Source: Ichthyophis bannanicus
Taxonomy: Eukaryota; Chordata; Amphibia; Gymnophiona; Ichthyophiidae
Assembly: GCA_033557465.1 (NCBI GenBank)
Contig: CM066043.1
Span: 110,784,278-110,848,277 of the forward strand
Direction: 5' to 3'
Length of the DNA stretch: 64,000 nt
The position numbers were made by a program, and so were the translations under genes. Below are positions 1 to 10,794 of this stretch, piece after piece. The notes under the pieces are model-generated. The model was not told where the DNA came from and did no database searches. It saw only the letters and a list, made by a program, of their open reading frames with translations. Position 1 is the first letter of the stretch, and every line of letters starts with the position of its first letter.

Positions 1-134
1 GGATACAAGAGATACCCCTTGATCTGGATTGGCAGGAGGAGGGACTGTCTCTGGCCAGGAGGGTAAGTAAACTGTCTTCAGAGTCCATCGAAGGGTGCCT
101 GCTTAGACTTCAGGTTTTCAATTTCTAGGCTTTC

Positions 135-165
<31 letters not shown>

Positions 166-398
166 CAAGATAGAATTTTACTAACTTTTGTTTTGTTGAG
201 GAACATTCAGTACTGAGGATTCAGTTAGCTCTACAGCCAGTTTTCGACAGCAGGCCCCCTGATTGCTTCAGAACACCCTTCCACCCGGAGGTTTGAGGCG
301 GAACACACAGTGCAGCAAACAGTCCCGTCAGTAGACCATGAGGTGCTGAGGGGAGATCTACCGGCCCTTAGTTTTCTTCTGTACGTGCCAGTTTCTGC
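1..398. other. Leading segment without a recognisable gene
   Basis: No coding similarity is visible here. There is a run of 24 A at 138-161. It lies directly upstream of the Cys-rich gag start of DIRS-1 and may be that element's 5' leader, but I cannot find a match to the DIRS-1 3' terminal repeat (5,640-5,700), so the 5' terminal repeat is missing or outside the window. Confidence 0.4.
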
Positions 399-2080
399 AT
401 GCGGGGCCAACTTCCTCTGTGCCTCAGCTGCGGCAAGCGGCACCAGTATGTGATGAATCAGATGTGCGCCACTTGCGCAGCCACCCCTGGGCAGTCGTCG
501 ACTGCCAGATCTCGGTCTTCGGCAGCGGGGGATGCTTTGCGGCTGCCGCCATCATCGCCCGTTCCTCTGCCCTACAGGCTGCATCAGCAGTTAGCCCTGC
601 TGGTGAAGGGGAAGCTTCTCCTCCCGAATTATTGCCGCAGGATAGGGAAGTGATGTGAAAGCAAGACTCCGCGGTTGCAGGTCAGTCATTATAGGTGGCT
701 GAATTCACTGAGCTTTTCTGGCAGACCCAGGCCTTGTGGACTTGCCAAGCGTAGGCCCCACGGTTCAGCTTCCAGCAGTGCAGAGGCACAGAAGACGACC
801 TGGGGGCCTCCAGTATCTGTGTGCACAGTGAAGATGCCACACAGAGCATTAGCCTAGGACCTTGAGGAGGAGGTATCACCTCATGAGGCTGACCAGGCTA
901 GTGATTTGTCCCTGGGTAGGTCCCCCGATGGGTCAGAGCTGGAGGAAGGAGTGTATCACCCTCTGAGGAGGAATCCACATCTTGGGTGATTCGCTTATTT
1001 CGGCAGGAAGACGGTAGCGCCTCATCGCCCAGGTGGCTGCTGAACTGCTTACTCCTGAGCCCACCACCAATGTTCCCTCTAATTTTCTGTAGACTGTGTG
1101 CGCATAAAATATCAGCTGTGCAGCTTTTGAAGGAAGGTTAAATTTTTGTGCGCCACATAACGACACTCGGAGTTATATACTTTAAAATTTTACTACACGT
1201 CAGAATACAGTATGTACACCACATTGATTGCACTAGAAAATATTGTAGAACTTGTGAAAACCGTAAATACGCAACAACTTTTAAATTTTAAGACGTCTGT
1301 GTTGTTTTCTATCAGGATCAGAACTGTAATTTTTGTGCGCTCTGTTATAAAGTATGTGCGCTCGCTCGGCGAGGTGTGTGCACGCGCACATGCGCACAGC
1401 TTAGAGGGAACAGTGCCCACCACCCAGATGGAGCAGTCTTTGTTGGACCGATCCTTAAGCAAATGGTTTCTGAGGAATGGAGGATGCCTGAGGCTATCCT
1501 TGGTACTGCTTGGCATCTGGGTCGTATTTACCCTTGGTCGCAGGAGGACCTGCTTTGGAAGCTTTGGTACCCTAAGGTGGATTCCCTGATCACAGCAGTG
1601 ACCAAGAAAACAACCATCCCGGTAGAAGGCGGAGCAACCCTTCAGGATCTTCAGATAAGAAGGTGGAGGGGCTGCTGAAGACAGCCTTCTCAGCGTCCGC
1701 CTTAGCGATCCAGATGTCTGTGTGCAGGGACTAGCTTCCCAAACCCTGTTGCGCTGGATCCAACTGTTTTATGATCTCCTGCACCTAGCTGCTAATATGG
1801 CCCACTGCTGGCTCTGGTTAAAGAACTGGTCTGCGGATGCAGCCTTGAAGGCACACAGTTGGCCAGTCTCCCATTTAAGGGAGGGTTGCTTTTTGGTGAG
1901 GACTTTAAGAAGCTGGTCAAGGATCTGGGAGAAGTGAAACCACAATGCTTGCCGGAGAACAAGCAGAAGTCCTCATCTCATTGCACAAGCTCTTCTGGAT
2001 CTGCTGACCCGTGCTTGGGCTTTCGGGACTCCCGACAGTATAAACCAACAGATCTCTGTCAGCCTATGGAGCAGTAGTCA
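399..2080 (+). pseudogene. DIRS-1 gag-like protein, broken
   Basis: The start carries a CLSCGKR...CATC Cys motif like the one at the start of the DIRS-4 gag (22,790). After the hAT MITE the protein resumes with KQMVSEEWRMPEA and VDSLITAVTKKTTIPVEGGA. These match the DIRS-6 gag segments RQMIESEWECPEA and VDAIISAVTKKTTIPVEGAA. It then runs through LPFKGGLLFGEDFKKLVKDL near 1,870-1,930, which matches DIRS-6 LPYKGRLLFGEALDKIVKDL. Several frameshifts separate these blocks. The role (capsid-like or nucleic-acid-binding Gag) is known for the family; nothing here could be expressed intact. Confidence 0.7.
1068..1415. mobile_element. hAT-type MITE inside DIRS-1 gag
   Basis: A 348 bp non-autonomous element. 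Its left end CAATGTTCCCTCTAA and its right end TTAGAGGGAACAGTG are inverted repeats with one mismatch. It is flanked by the perfect 8 bp duplication CCCACCAC at 1060-1067 and 1416-1423. Eight-base duplications and short terminal inverted repeats are the hAT hallmark. The interior has no transposase. It interrupts the DIRS-1 gag reading region, so it is younger than DIRS-1. Confidence 0.88.
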
Positions 2081-2189
2081 CGGCCAGTCCTTTCAGGGGG
2101 CTCTCGTTGGTCCCAAGACTTGTCCAAATTCCCCAGAAAATCCAGTTCTTCCAGCTGCTTGTCCCATTGATGGGCGGGGGGAGCATTCC

Positions 2190-2780
2190 AGGGTACCACC
2201 GGTTGGAGGATGAATTCAGTGCTTTCACCAGGAATGGGCTCACATTACCTCAGATCACTGGGTGCTGGAGGTCGTCTGGCACGACTACACCCTGGATCTG
2301 GCCAGACCCATTCAGGATGCCTTCATGGTTTCTCCCTGTGGACCAGCTCACAGACGCGAGGCGGTTTGGGCCACCTTAGAGCACTGGATTCTTCTTTGAG
2401 CTCTGGTGTCAATACTGCCCGCCAAGAGAGGCGAAGGTCGGTACTCTACCTATTTTGTGGTTTGAAAGAAAAACTGGTCCTTCTGACCAATTTTGGACCT
2501 GCAGGGGGTCAACCGCAGTCTGCGGATCCCCTACTTTTGCATGGAAACCTTACAGTCTATGATTCAATCAGTACACAAGGGAGAATTTTTGGCTAACTTT
2601 GGATCTCACGGAGGCGATCTCCATATCCCCATTCATGTCAGCTATCAGCAGTACTTGAGGTTCGCCATCCTGGATCAACACTTCCAGTTTTGCGCCCTTC
2701 CATTCCACCTAGCCACTGCTCTGCAAACCTTCTCCAAACCTTTGCTCAAGCTTCGCGGCAGCGTACTTTGCAGTGTATGA
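2190..2780 (+). pseudogene. DIRS-1 reverse transcriptase fragment
   Basis: Spread over frames, the blocks read VLEVVWHDYTLDLA, RYSTYFVV, ILDLQGVNRSLRIPYF, METLQSMIQSVHKGEFLA, HIPIHVSYQQYLRFAI and FQFCALPFHLATALQTF. They line up with the fingers and palm of the DIRS-6 reverse transcriptase. The block holding the first catalytic Asp is shifted out of frame, and the YLDD block is absent because the sequence stops being DIRS near 2,780. The stretch 2,780-2,940 then holds a short unassigned sequence (a CCTGAAGAAGTTTC motif at about 2,870) before CR1 begins. Confidence 0.65.
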
Positions 2781-2939
2781 GTCCGTTGAATTGTATATGA
2801 TCCCTCTGGGATCCCATTGGAACAAGGGTGTTGTTTAGTCCACAATCCATGCAGTGTTGAGCCATATACCCCTGAAGAAGTTTCTTACGAAACACGGCCA
2901 GTTTTGGGTTTGGCACCACTCACCCCCTGGATTAATAAA

Positions 2940-4865
2940 GGCTTTTCTCACCCCCCTCTGCCATGTCCCTGGACTGGTCTTTTTGTTTGCTCACTAGTGA
3001 CTTATACAGTGGCATTAGTACCTCTTCCTTTCTGCTGGTAATTCCTCTTTGTATGCAGCCCAACATCCTCCTGGCTTTTGCCAGCACCTTGTCGCACTGT
3101 TTAGCCATCTTGAGATCTACAGAAATAATCACACCAAGGTCTTTCTCCTAATCCATGCACACCAACCTTTCGTCCCCTATCGTGTACATTTCCCTTAGAT
3201 TTCTGCTACCCAAATGCATGACACTGCACTTATTTGCATTAAATCTTAATTGCCAAGCATTTGACCATTCTTCCAGCTTTTGTAGATCTTTCCTCATGTT
3301 AACCACTCCCTCAGGGGAGACCACTCTGTTGCAAATTTTCGTGTCACCTGCAAAAAGACAGACCTTTCCATTCAGTCTTTCAGCAAAATCACTCACAAAT
3401 ACATTGAACAGTGCCGGGCCCAGGACCGAACCCTGGGGCACCCCGCTAATCACCTTCCCTTCATCCGAGTGAGCACCATTCACCATCACCTTCTGTTGTC
3501 TGTTAGTCAACCAATTTCTGATCCAGTTTACCACCATGGGACCCATCCCCAAACTGCTGAAGTTATTGATAAGCCTCCTGTGAGGGACAGTATCAAAGGC
3601 TTTGCTGAAATCCAGGTAGATGACATCCATCGCATGCCCCTGATCTAGTTCTCTAGTCACCCAGTCAAAGAACTCAATCAGATTTGTCTGGTAAGATCGT
3701 CCTTCGGTAAAACCATGTTGCCTCAGATCTTGCAACCTGTTGGTTTTGAGAAAGTTCACTATTCGCTCTTTCAGGAGCGCCTCCATTACCTTTCCTGCCA
3801 CCGAGGTAAGGCTCACAGGTCTGTAGTTTGTCACTTCTTCCCTGTCACCACTTTTGTGTAGAGGTACGACATCAGCCATTCTCCAGTCCTGAGGAACTTC
3901 TCCTGTTTCCAAGGATCTGTTGAAAACATCCTTTAACGGCCTTGCAAGAACCTCTCTGAGCTCTTTCAGTATCCTGGGATGTATCCCATCCGGTCCCATG
4001 GCCTTGTCCACTTTCAGTTTTGCAAGTTGTTCTAACACATCATCTTCTGTGAATGGTGTGGCATCTACTTCATTCTCATTTTTATATTTGGGAACCACAG
4101 GTAGTCCTTCTTCTCCAGGATTTTCTTTAGTAAAGACAGAGCAGAAGTATTTGTTCAGCAATTTCGCTTTTTCAATGTCACTTTCCATGAGTCCATTCCC
4201 AGCACTTTTGAGTCCTGCAATTCCACCTCTGATTTTCTTCCTTTCCCGAATATACCTGAAGAAAGTTTTGTCACCACCCTTCACATCTTTAGCCATCTTT
4301 TCCTCTGCCTTTGATTTTGCTATCCTTATTTCTCGTTTTGCCTCTGAGTTTGATCCTGTATTCATTTCTGTGCTCCTCTGTTTGCAAGCTTTTAAATTTT
4401 GTGAAAGCTGTGTTTTTTACCTTTATTTGAGCAGCCACTTCTTTGGAAAACCAAATAGGTTTCCTTCTCCTCTTGTTTTATTTACTTTTCTTACATATTT
4501 ATCTGTCGCTCCTTTTATTGCCACCTTTAGTTTAGCCCATTGCAATTCCACTTCCCTTATCTCCTTCCACCCTGTCAACTCTTCCTTTAGGTATTTGGCC
4601 ATTTTATTGAAGTCAGTGTTTTTGAAGTTTAGGACTTTGAGCTTGCTATGATTGGACTGCACCTTGGCTTTTATCTCAAACCACACCGTGTGATGATCAC
4701 TGTTGATCACAGGGGCACCCACCCAGACATTTGACACGGTATCACCGTTGGTGAGCACTAAATCCAACATTGAGCTTTCCCTGGTTGGTTCCATCACCAT
4801 TTGTCTAAGTAACGCATCTTGGAGAGCATCCACAATTTTTTTGCTTCTTCTTCACAGGTCTCTGT
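2940..4865 (-). mobile_element. CR1-1: CR1-type LINE fragment in DIRS-1
   Basis: A minus-strand CR1 retroelement, truncated at both ends. It covers the end of the endonuclease, the linker, the reverse transcriptase and the start of the C-terminal domain (LGVIIS...KRRM-type block at about 3,000-3,130). It stops at MPLYKSLVS near 2,990, before the usual CR1 C-terminus and 3' UTR, so its 3' end was lost. On the right, DIRS-1 recombinase sequence resumes at about 4,870. It lies antisense to DIRS-1. Confidence 0.85.
3148..4833 (-). pseudogene. CR1-1 ORF2: endonuclease end and reverse transcriptase
   Basis: The first frame (4,423-4,833) carries the end of the APE-type endonuclease: MLDLVLTNGD and the catalytic-type block INSDHHTVWFEI. 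The second frame (3,148-4,365, 405 codons) is a nearly open CR1 reverse transcriptase with YRPVSLTSVAGKVMEALL, VIYLDFSKAFDTVPH and GVPQGSVLGPALFNVFV. The catalytic FADDT box reads FAGDT, so the first active-site Asp of the pair is Gly. This copy is therefore dead by substitution even where its frame is open. A frameshift near 4,370-4,420 separates the two parts. The enzyme would nick target DNA and copy its own RNA by target-primed reverse transcription. Confidence 0.88.
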
Positions 4866-4885
4866 GTTGACTAGACGATCACAGG

Positions 4886-5308
4886 ATGTTGCTTCGGTAC
4901 TTGAAAGTTACTAACTCGTTCTGGATGTCCGACTACCTCTTTGTGCTCTTTGCTGGGGCCCACAAAGGGCAGGAAGCTTCTAAGGCTTCACTGGGCCATT
5001 TTATTAAGACCATCTCCTCCACTTATTTCCTAGCCGGAAAACAGGTGCTGCTGGAGTTGCGAGCGCATTCTACCCAGGCTCAGGCCACCTCTTGGGCAAA
5101 GTTAGCCTCAGTGGCACCTTTGGATATCTGCCGGGCAGCAACGTGGCTGTCCTTGTCCACCTTTGTCTGTCATTACCACCTGGATTGGCACCAAGGTGCT
5201 GTCTGCTGCACTGTTGGCCCGCCCAAGTGGGGAGTAGCTTTGGTACTGTGCAATGGTCTGGACTGGTCTAGCAGGATGATCTGGAAGGAAAAATTTACTG
5301 ACCGATAA
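4886..5308 (+). pseudogene. DIRS-1 tyrosine recombinase, C-terminal half
   Basis: The open frame shows YLFVLFAGAHKGQEASKASL, then ELRAHSTQAQATSWAKLA, then LDICRAATWLSLSTFVCHYH, matching the C-terminal catalytic half of the DIRS-4 and DIRS-6 recombinases. The catalytic HxxR box (HSTR in DIRS-4 and DIRS-6) reads HSTQ, so the second catalytic Arg is lost. The terminal HY block with the presumptive nucleophile is present as CHYH. The N-terminal half with the first Arg box is missing at the CR1-1 junction. Cannot be functional. Confidence 0.8.
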
Positions 5309-5342
5309 TTTCCTTTCCTGGAATACTGCTAGACCAGTCCAG
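5258..5342. repeat. DIRS-1 internal complementary region (ICR) and 3' end
   Basis: CTGGACTGGTCTAGCAG at 5258-5274 is a perfect 17 bp inverted copy of 5326-5342. The strand between them matches, inverted, the element's 3' end at about 5,655-5,700 (TATTCCAGGAAAGGAAAT and the following bases). In DIRS elements the ICR is complementary to both ends and is thought to template circle closure. 5,343-5,640 is 3' untranslated sequence with no gene. Confidence 0.75.
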
Positions 5343-6062
5343 GTCCCACCCTGTTGGTGCCTTCTCCTGGGCTGACCTTGGTTCCATGCTCCTCGGGTCT
5401 GTTTATGTGCCTTCTGGGCACTGTACATAATTCTCCATTGCAGCTTGTATGTAGTGGGGTTTGGGGGCCCTATTTTTGTTGTCTATAGTTGGGTCTGGGG
5501 CCTGGCAGCCCCTTGGTGGACTCTCAGGGTTACCATTACTTTTTACATAAATACCGGATAGTGCCTCCAACTGTACTCAGTAAGGTGTTAGTGATTATGT
5601 CACAACACTGTTCTAGTGGTTTCTCTGTCTCATCTGCTGGTTGGGGAACTGGATGGTCTAGCAGTATTCCAGGAAAGGAAATGAATCGGCAAATAAATTT
5701 CCCCCTAAAACTCTAGTGCCAGTTTTCCTAATGCTGTTGTAACACAGAATTTTCCATGCAAAAGCAGGAATGAGATTCTCACATATGGGTGATGTCCCCC
5801 AATGAAACCCGCATGGGAACGCTCCCCAGCTACTATTGGAAGATTTTGGGGAGATTCCATCGTACCGGTGTGCCTCCTTCCCACCTGCTGCCGCAGCACG
5901 ATGTTAGCTCAGTCTTAGTTTTTCTGGAGCCCAACAGGCGTGTTACGGTCATCCTCCACTTGGTAAATCATTTTTCTCCCCTGTGGGGGTTCTGCGCTTC
6001 CAGGTTTGTCAGCCTATCGCCTTCTGTCATGGTTTCTCTGTTCCCTTTTCCTTTTCTAATTT

Positions 6063-7720
6063 TTGATTTTTTTTTTTTTTTGCGGGACCTCTGCCCCCAT
6101 AGGCGCTGGTGCACTGGCTGGGCCTCTTTTCAAAATCGATCCGTTTGATTTTGCTGTGGCTATCTTCCCGAACGACATGTCCCAGAAACTGGCCAGTGGG
6201 TTCAAAAAGTGTTCCCAGTGTGCTAGGACCATGTACCCACAGTTGGTGTCTCCAGTGCCTAGGATACGATCATCAGCTCTCTTCTTGTAATTTGTGTTTT
6301 CAGATGACAAAGGACTCAAAGGTTGACAGAAGAAGTGCAAATCACATTTTGGCACTCAGAAGTCCTATACATTGTCTTCGGCATCGATGGCACTGGTCTC
6401 TATGACTTCCAAGGCTGTACTGAACACTGGTGGTGCATTAACATTGAGGAGTTGTCGAGCCCACTTGGAGCTGAGCACCCGAGGAGCCATGGAGCATCGG
6501 CCATCGATTGATCTCCACCTGAAGGTAAAGGAAGGATTGGGCTTTGCCTTCATCAAAGTTGAATGGTAATTGAACTGAGCACAAAGTGAAGACTGGTGCA
6601 TTGGCATCAGAACCCACAGAGCAATGAGGGCCCACGTGAGCGCCCCTTGAAGTTGCGTGACAGGAGGAGAGCTCATCCTCTAAAACACTGGAGGGGCACC
6701 AACAGCCTACTAAGAGCCGAGATCAAGCTGCCGATACCCCTGTACAGATACCAGGTACATCGGTTGAAGTTGCCACGGCCTGACAGCCTTCGAAATCAGC
6801 AGCCATGGAGAAGCACCTGCAAGCTCTCGGGGATAGTATCGCTGTGCCAAGTGCAGCATGCCAGGGCCTCGATGCTGGCTGCATCAGCATCGATCACAGC
6901 CAATCCTCAACATGCAAGCCTTGCCTGTGAGAGATGTATCGACATCAGGGCATCGAAGGGCCCCCAACACTGGTGGCTGCCCGGCTGATATCCCTCTCCA
7001 GCGTTTTGGGGGTCCAATGCGCCCTCAAAATCTAGACGATCATTGGTGCATTATTGCTTTTGAAGGAGCTTCTGATCCCCTTAGGTCCAGAGAGAGATAC
7101 AGGCAGAGACTCAGAAGTACTTTGACGTCCTCAGAGTCTGATTCAGAAGGCTAGGTAACTAATGTGGAATCCGAAGATGTTTCTGAGGACAGCTCTCCTG
7201 AACCTCCGTCGTACCCCTCTTCACCTCATGAGCAGCATAAGTCCCCTCCGGAGGGCATTACCTTCCTGGATTTTTTAAGGTACATGTCCAAGGCTATATC
7301 ATTTTCTTTGAAGACAGAGGATGAACCCAAGGTAGAACAGCTGGAAATTCTGAAGTACTTCTTGGCCCCTAAGGAGGCGGTGACAATGCCCGTGCACCAC
7401 ATCTTGCAGAGAGTGTAGATGAGAATGTGCGAAAACCCCCTTACTGTGCCTCCAGTCACAGAAGGCTTGACTCCATGTACAAGAGTTCAGAAGGCTCCCA
7501 GATTCGAGAAGCCTCAGCTTCCTCATCACTCCTTGGTGGTCAAACCTCCCTTAAGAGCTCCAAGACTCATTCCTCGGCACCCCCAGAACATTGGACTCTT
7601 AGGGAGAAGGTACTTTCAGAGCTCCTTGCTCATAGTCTGCAAGGTCTCTTATCAGCTCTACATGGGCATGCTCTTGAAGACTCATCATGTGTGACTTCGC
7701 TGAGTTGTCCCATTTTCTCC
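6063..7720 (+). pseudogene. DIRS-2 gag-like protein, broken
   Basis: Begins around 6,180 with KLASGFKKCSQCARTM, the Cys-module start that DIRS-3 shows as GFKKCTKCSGTI. A middle block at 7,164-7,418 reads SPPEGITFLDFLRYMSKA and later APKEAVTMPVHHIL. DIRS-3 has MSPPEDLSFQDFIIEVAKG and APREAVTLPIHEIL. The region between is frameshifted many times and rich in CATCGATG-type sequence. Function in the family: Gag-like RNA or particle protein. Not translatable here. Confidence 0.7.
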
Positions 7721-7834
7721 CTCCAGAGAAAATGGAACAGTATCATTCCCCAGTGGCTCATGGCAAAGACTGCTTGAAGTGCATGGTCTGGGCAACCTAC
7801 GACATCTTCAAAACTGTGGGAGCTTCCATGGGTA

Positions 7835-9480
7835 TTGGCTCCCGGAGACTCACCTTGCTCAGACCTAGAACAATTTGTGCAGAACAAGTTTGCTGACATG
7901 CTGTGTCGTGGAGAGAATTTCTTCGGAGAACAGGTCGAGGAGAAGGCTGGCGTGATCAAAAAGCAGAATGTCATCCTTTGTAATATCTCAAGGCGCACAT
8001 CTGCATCGGCCTCCTATCGCAGGAGGTATCAGGGAGGGGGACAGAAAAAGACCTATTACTCTTGTATGCGTAGATACTTTCCTGGACCCCAGATCAGAAT
8101 GATTTCTCTGGGCACCCTGCTTCCTTATTTCTAAAAGGAGATTGGCTATGCTCCCTGGATCTGAAGGATGCGTATATCCACATACAGATACATCCCGTTC
8201 ACAGGAGGTATCTCAGATTCATTTTGGGAGGACCACACTTTCAGTACAGAGTGCTGCCTTTTGGCCTAGCCTCAGCACCTCACATGTTCACAAAATGCCT
8301 CATGGTAGTAACTGCATACTCCAGACACTAGGAGTGTTTGTCTTCCTTTATCTGGACGATTGGCTGATCAAGAAAACCACTCCAGAAGGGGTTCAAGAAT
8401 ACAATTCACCATTTAAGTATTAGAACTACTAGGGTTCATTATAAATTACCTGAAGTCCCACCTTCAACACACCCAGCAGTTGGAATTCATAGAAGCCCTG
8501 CTTGACACAACTCAGGCGATAGCCATCCTCTTGCACAACCATCTTCACAGACTGACAGCACTAAGTGAGTCAGCAGGTAACAGCTCAATAGATGTTAACT
8601 GTACTAGGCCACATGGCCTCTACCGTGCATGTCACACCCTTGGCATGCCTACATATGAGGCAAGCTCAATGGACTCTGAGGACTCAGTGGACCTAGGCCA
8701 CAGGTCGACTCAGGGATCTTTATGTCACCAATACTCTCGTTCAGTCACCGCAATGGTAGACAAATTGACCACAATTTGTTCAGAGGTGCCCCCCCCTCTC
8801 AAAAAATTGTGATAACCGACGCATCCAAGCTAGGGTGAGCAGCTCATCTTGATGGGTTTCAACAGCCAGGGCAATTTGTCCATCCAAGAAAGTCTTCATG
8901 AAATTACTTTCTTGGAGTTAAGTGGTAACAAATGCTCTAAAGCAGGGGTTCTCAACCCTGTCCTTGGGACCCACCTACACAATGAATATGTATGAGAGAG
9001 ATTTGCATACACTGCCTCCATTATATGCAAATGTCTCCATGCATATTCATTGTGGTTATCCTGAAAACCCGACTGGCTAGGTGGGTCCCGAGGACAGGGT
9101 TGAGAACCCCTGCTCTAAAGGCTTTCCGAGATCAGCTGGCCAACCAAATTGTACTGATTCACACAATCAAGTTGCAATGTTCTACATCAACAAGCAGGGA
9201 GGAATGGGTTCATACCTCCTGTGTTGAGAAGCATTTAGGTTGTGGAAGTTTGCCATTGCACATGGGATGGACTTGAAAGCCATGTACCTGCCAGGTGAAC
9301 AAAAAACTGGCAGACAGACTGAGTTGTCCTTCAACCACACGAATGGACACTGGACAGAGAGGTGGCGGCTCGCATCTTTTGGGAGTGGGGAACCCCCTCG
9401 ATAGTTCTGTTTGCAACGCCGCAGAATGCTCAGGTGGATAATTTCTATTCCAGGTAAGATTACACAGCAGACTAGCCTCG
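7835..9480 (+). pseudogene. DIRS-2 reverse transcriptase and RNase H, broken
   Basis: Pieces in different frames give GDWLCSLDLKDAYIH (first catalytic Asp, near 8,142-8,180), then HFQYRVLPFGLASAP, GVFVFLYLDDWLIK (YLDD near 8,350) and LEFIEALLDTTQA. RNase H follows with ITDASKLG (near 8,815) and ITFLELS; it is then cut by a MITE and resumes as KAFRDQLANQIVLIHT and FYINKQGGM. The fingers of RT before 8,040 are missing. It is clearly a dead copy, but all catalytic blocks can still be recognised. Confidence 0.75.
8943..9112. mobile_element. hAT-type MITE inside DIRS-2 RNase H
   Basis: A 170 bp element with long, near-perfect terminal inverted repeats starting CAGGGGTTCTCAACCCTGTC. It is flanked by the perfect 8 bp duplication CTCTAAAG at 8935-8942 and 9113-9120. 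The duplication fits the nTCTAnAn preference of Charlie-like hAT elements. Removing the element and one duplication restores the RNase H reading ELRAI-type block into KAFRDQLANQ, which confirms the insertion. Confidence 0.92.
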
Positions 9481-9499
9481 TATGCTTTCATTCTATATT

Positions 9500-9518
9500 G
9501 GGGGGGGGGGGGGGGGGG
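9500..9518. repeat. Poly-G run
   Basis: Nineteen consecutive G within the degraded MT-like region of DIRS-2. It may be slippage-prone and inaccurately assembled. Confidence 0.9.
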
Positions 9519-9798
9519 TCTTCTGTATGTGTATCATCCAGTCCCTCTCATTGCAAAGATCTTCCTGAAGCTCAAAATAGATAGAGCATGATGATTCTCA
9601 TTGCTCCCTACTGGCCCAGACAGCCTTGATTTCCTTTCCTGCTACAGCTCTTCAGTCAGGAGCCACTCTGGCTGGATCAAGCGCCGGATCTGATTTCGCT
9701 GGAAGATGGGATGACGTTGCAACCAATATCCAGTCCTTGGCCCTCATAGCATAGATGTTGAGAGACTAATATTGTCTTAGCTCAACCTGCTGGCTGGT

Positions 9799-10790
9799 GT
9801 GACTGATGACCTTTTGATCTCCAGGAGGGTCTCAAAGAGAAAATCTTATTCCTGCAAATGGAAGACGTTTCCTCTCTGGTGTGACGGCCAGGCCCTAGAT
9901 CCTTTCATCTGTCCCACACAAAAACTGCTAGAGTATCTTCTGCACCTCTCCGAGTTGGGACTTAAGTCCAACTCCATCAGGGTCCACCTCAGTGCAATTG
10001 GAGCTTATCATCAATGTGTGGCGGGGAAGTCCATCTTGGTTAAGCTTTTAGTTCATGTGGGGGTTGCTTCTTTTGAAGCCTCCCTACAAACCTCCCATAG
10101 TGTCTTGGGACCTCAATGTGGTTCTTGCATAGCTCATGAAAGCTCCCTTTGAGCCACTCAATTCCTGCCCTCTAACGTTTTTGACCTGGAAGGTATTGTT
10201 TTTGGTGGTGGTCATCTTCAGCACACAGAGTGAGCGAGCTTCAGGCTCTAGTAGTTCATCCGTCTTACACCAAATTTCATCATGATACAGCGGTCCTCCG
10301 TACTCATCCTAAATTCCTTCCAAAAGTGGTATTGGATTTCCATCTTAATCTGTCAATCATTCTACCAACATTTTCCCCAAAACCTCATGCCCACAAAGGG
10401 GAAACTGCATTGCATATGTTGGACTGCAAGCTTTAGCCTTGTATTTGGAGCAGACAAAAACCCATAGAAAGTCTATCCAGTTTTTTGTTTCTTTTGACCC
10501 CAGCAAGCTAGGGGCTGCAGTTTCCACTCTTTTTCAATTTGGCTAGTAGATTGCATTTCTTTCGCTTATGTCCAGGCAGGCCTAAGCCTTGATGGTCATG
10601 TCACAGCTCACAATGTCAGAGCTATGGCTGCATCAGTGGCCAGCTTACGCAGAGTCTCCATGGAAGAGATTTGGAAAGCTGCAACGTGGTCTTCTGTCCA
10701 CATATTCACATCTCACTACTGTCTAGTCGGTGACACCCGGTGTGATAGCATCTTCAGCCAATCTGTACTCTGGAATTTGTTTGGGATTAG
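9799..10790 (+). pseudogene. DIRS-2 tyrosine recombinase, broken
   Basis: The N-terminal domain reads SKRKSYSCKWKTFPLWCDGQ and LGLKSNSIRVHLSAIGAYHQ. The catalytic domain is split over frames: SELQALVVHPSYTKFHHD, then FPKPHAHKGETALHMLDC, then HNVRAMAASVASLRR (the HxxR box) and SSVHIFTSHYCL (the HY box with the nucleophile). The first Arg box is degraded near 10,220. The coding end at VLWNLFGI coincides with the breakpoint to the inverted fragment. Confidence 0.8.
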
Positions 10791-10794
10791 AATC

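Larger units (their letters stand above)
399..5700 (+). mobile_element. DIRS-1: decayed DIRS-type tyrosine-recombinase retrotransposon
   Basis: This is a plus-strand DIRS element of the same lineage as DIRS-4 and DIRS-6. Seen in order: gag with a CX2C...CX2C start (about 400-480) and the VTKKTTIPVEG stretch near 1,600; RT with ILDLQGVNRSLRIPYF near 2,500; then, after a CR1 insertion, the C-terminal half of the tyrosine recombinase (4,886-5,308), an ICR (5,258-5,342) and a 3' end near 5,700 that repeats ICR sequence. RNase H and the recombinase N-terminus are missing between 2,780 and 4,870. That gap is larger than a plain CR1 insertion explains, so a deletion accompanied it. Stops and frameshifts are numerous; this is an old, dead copy. 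Confidence 0.8.
5755..10790 (+). mobile_element. DIRS-2, 5' and central part
   Basis: The 5' end near 5,755 begins with the lineage's terminal sequence (GCAGGAATGAGATTCTCACA, then CATATGGG), followed by gag, RT, RNase H and tyrosine recombinase, all plus strand and all broken. The recombinase ends at about 10,790 (VLWNLFGI), where an inverted DIRS 5' fragment begins. The matching ICR and 3' terminal repeat are found at about 19,120-19,198 and 20,785-21,105, so this element was split by about 8 kb of later insertions. It is related to DIRS-3 and DIRS-5. Confidence 0.8.

Noticed and set aside
2860..2890. CCTGAAGAAGTTTC...CGAAACACGG motif as the end of a specific repeat family
   Set aside because: The motif is common near the ends of several vertebrate retroelements, but I cannot assign a family or boundaries from 150 bp.
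3920..4651. A 243-codon plus-strand frame
   Set aside because: It is antisense to the CR1-1 reverse transcriptase and has the Ser/Phe-rich composition of a shadow frame.
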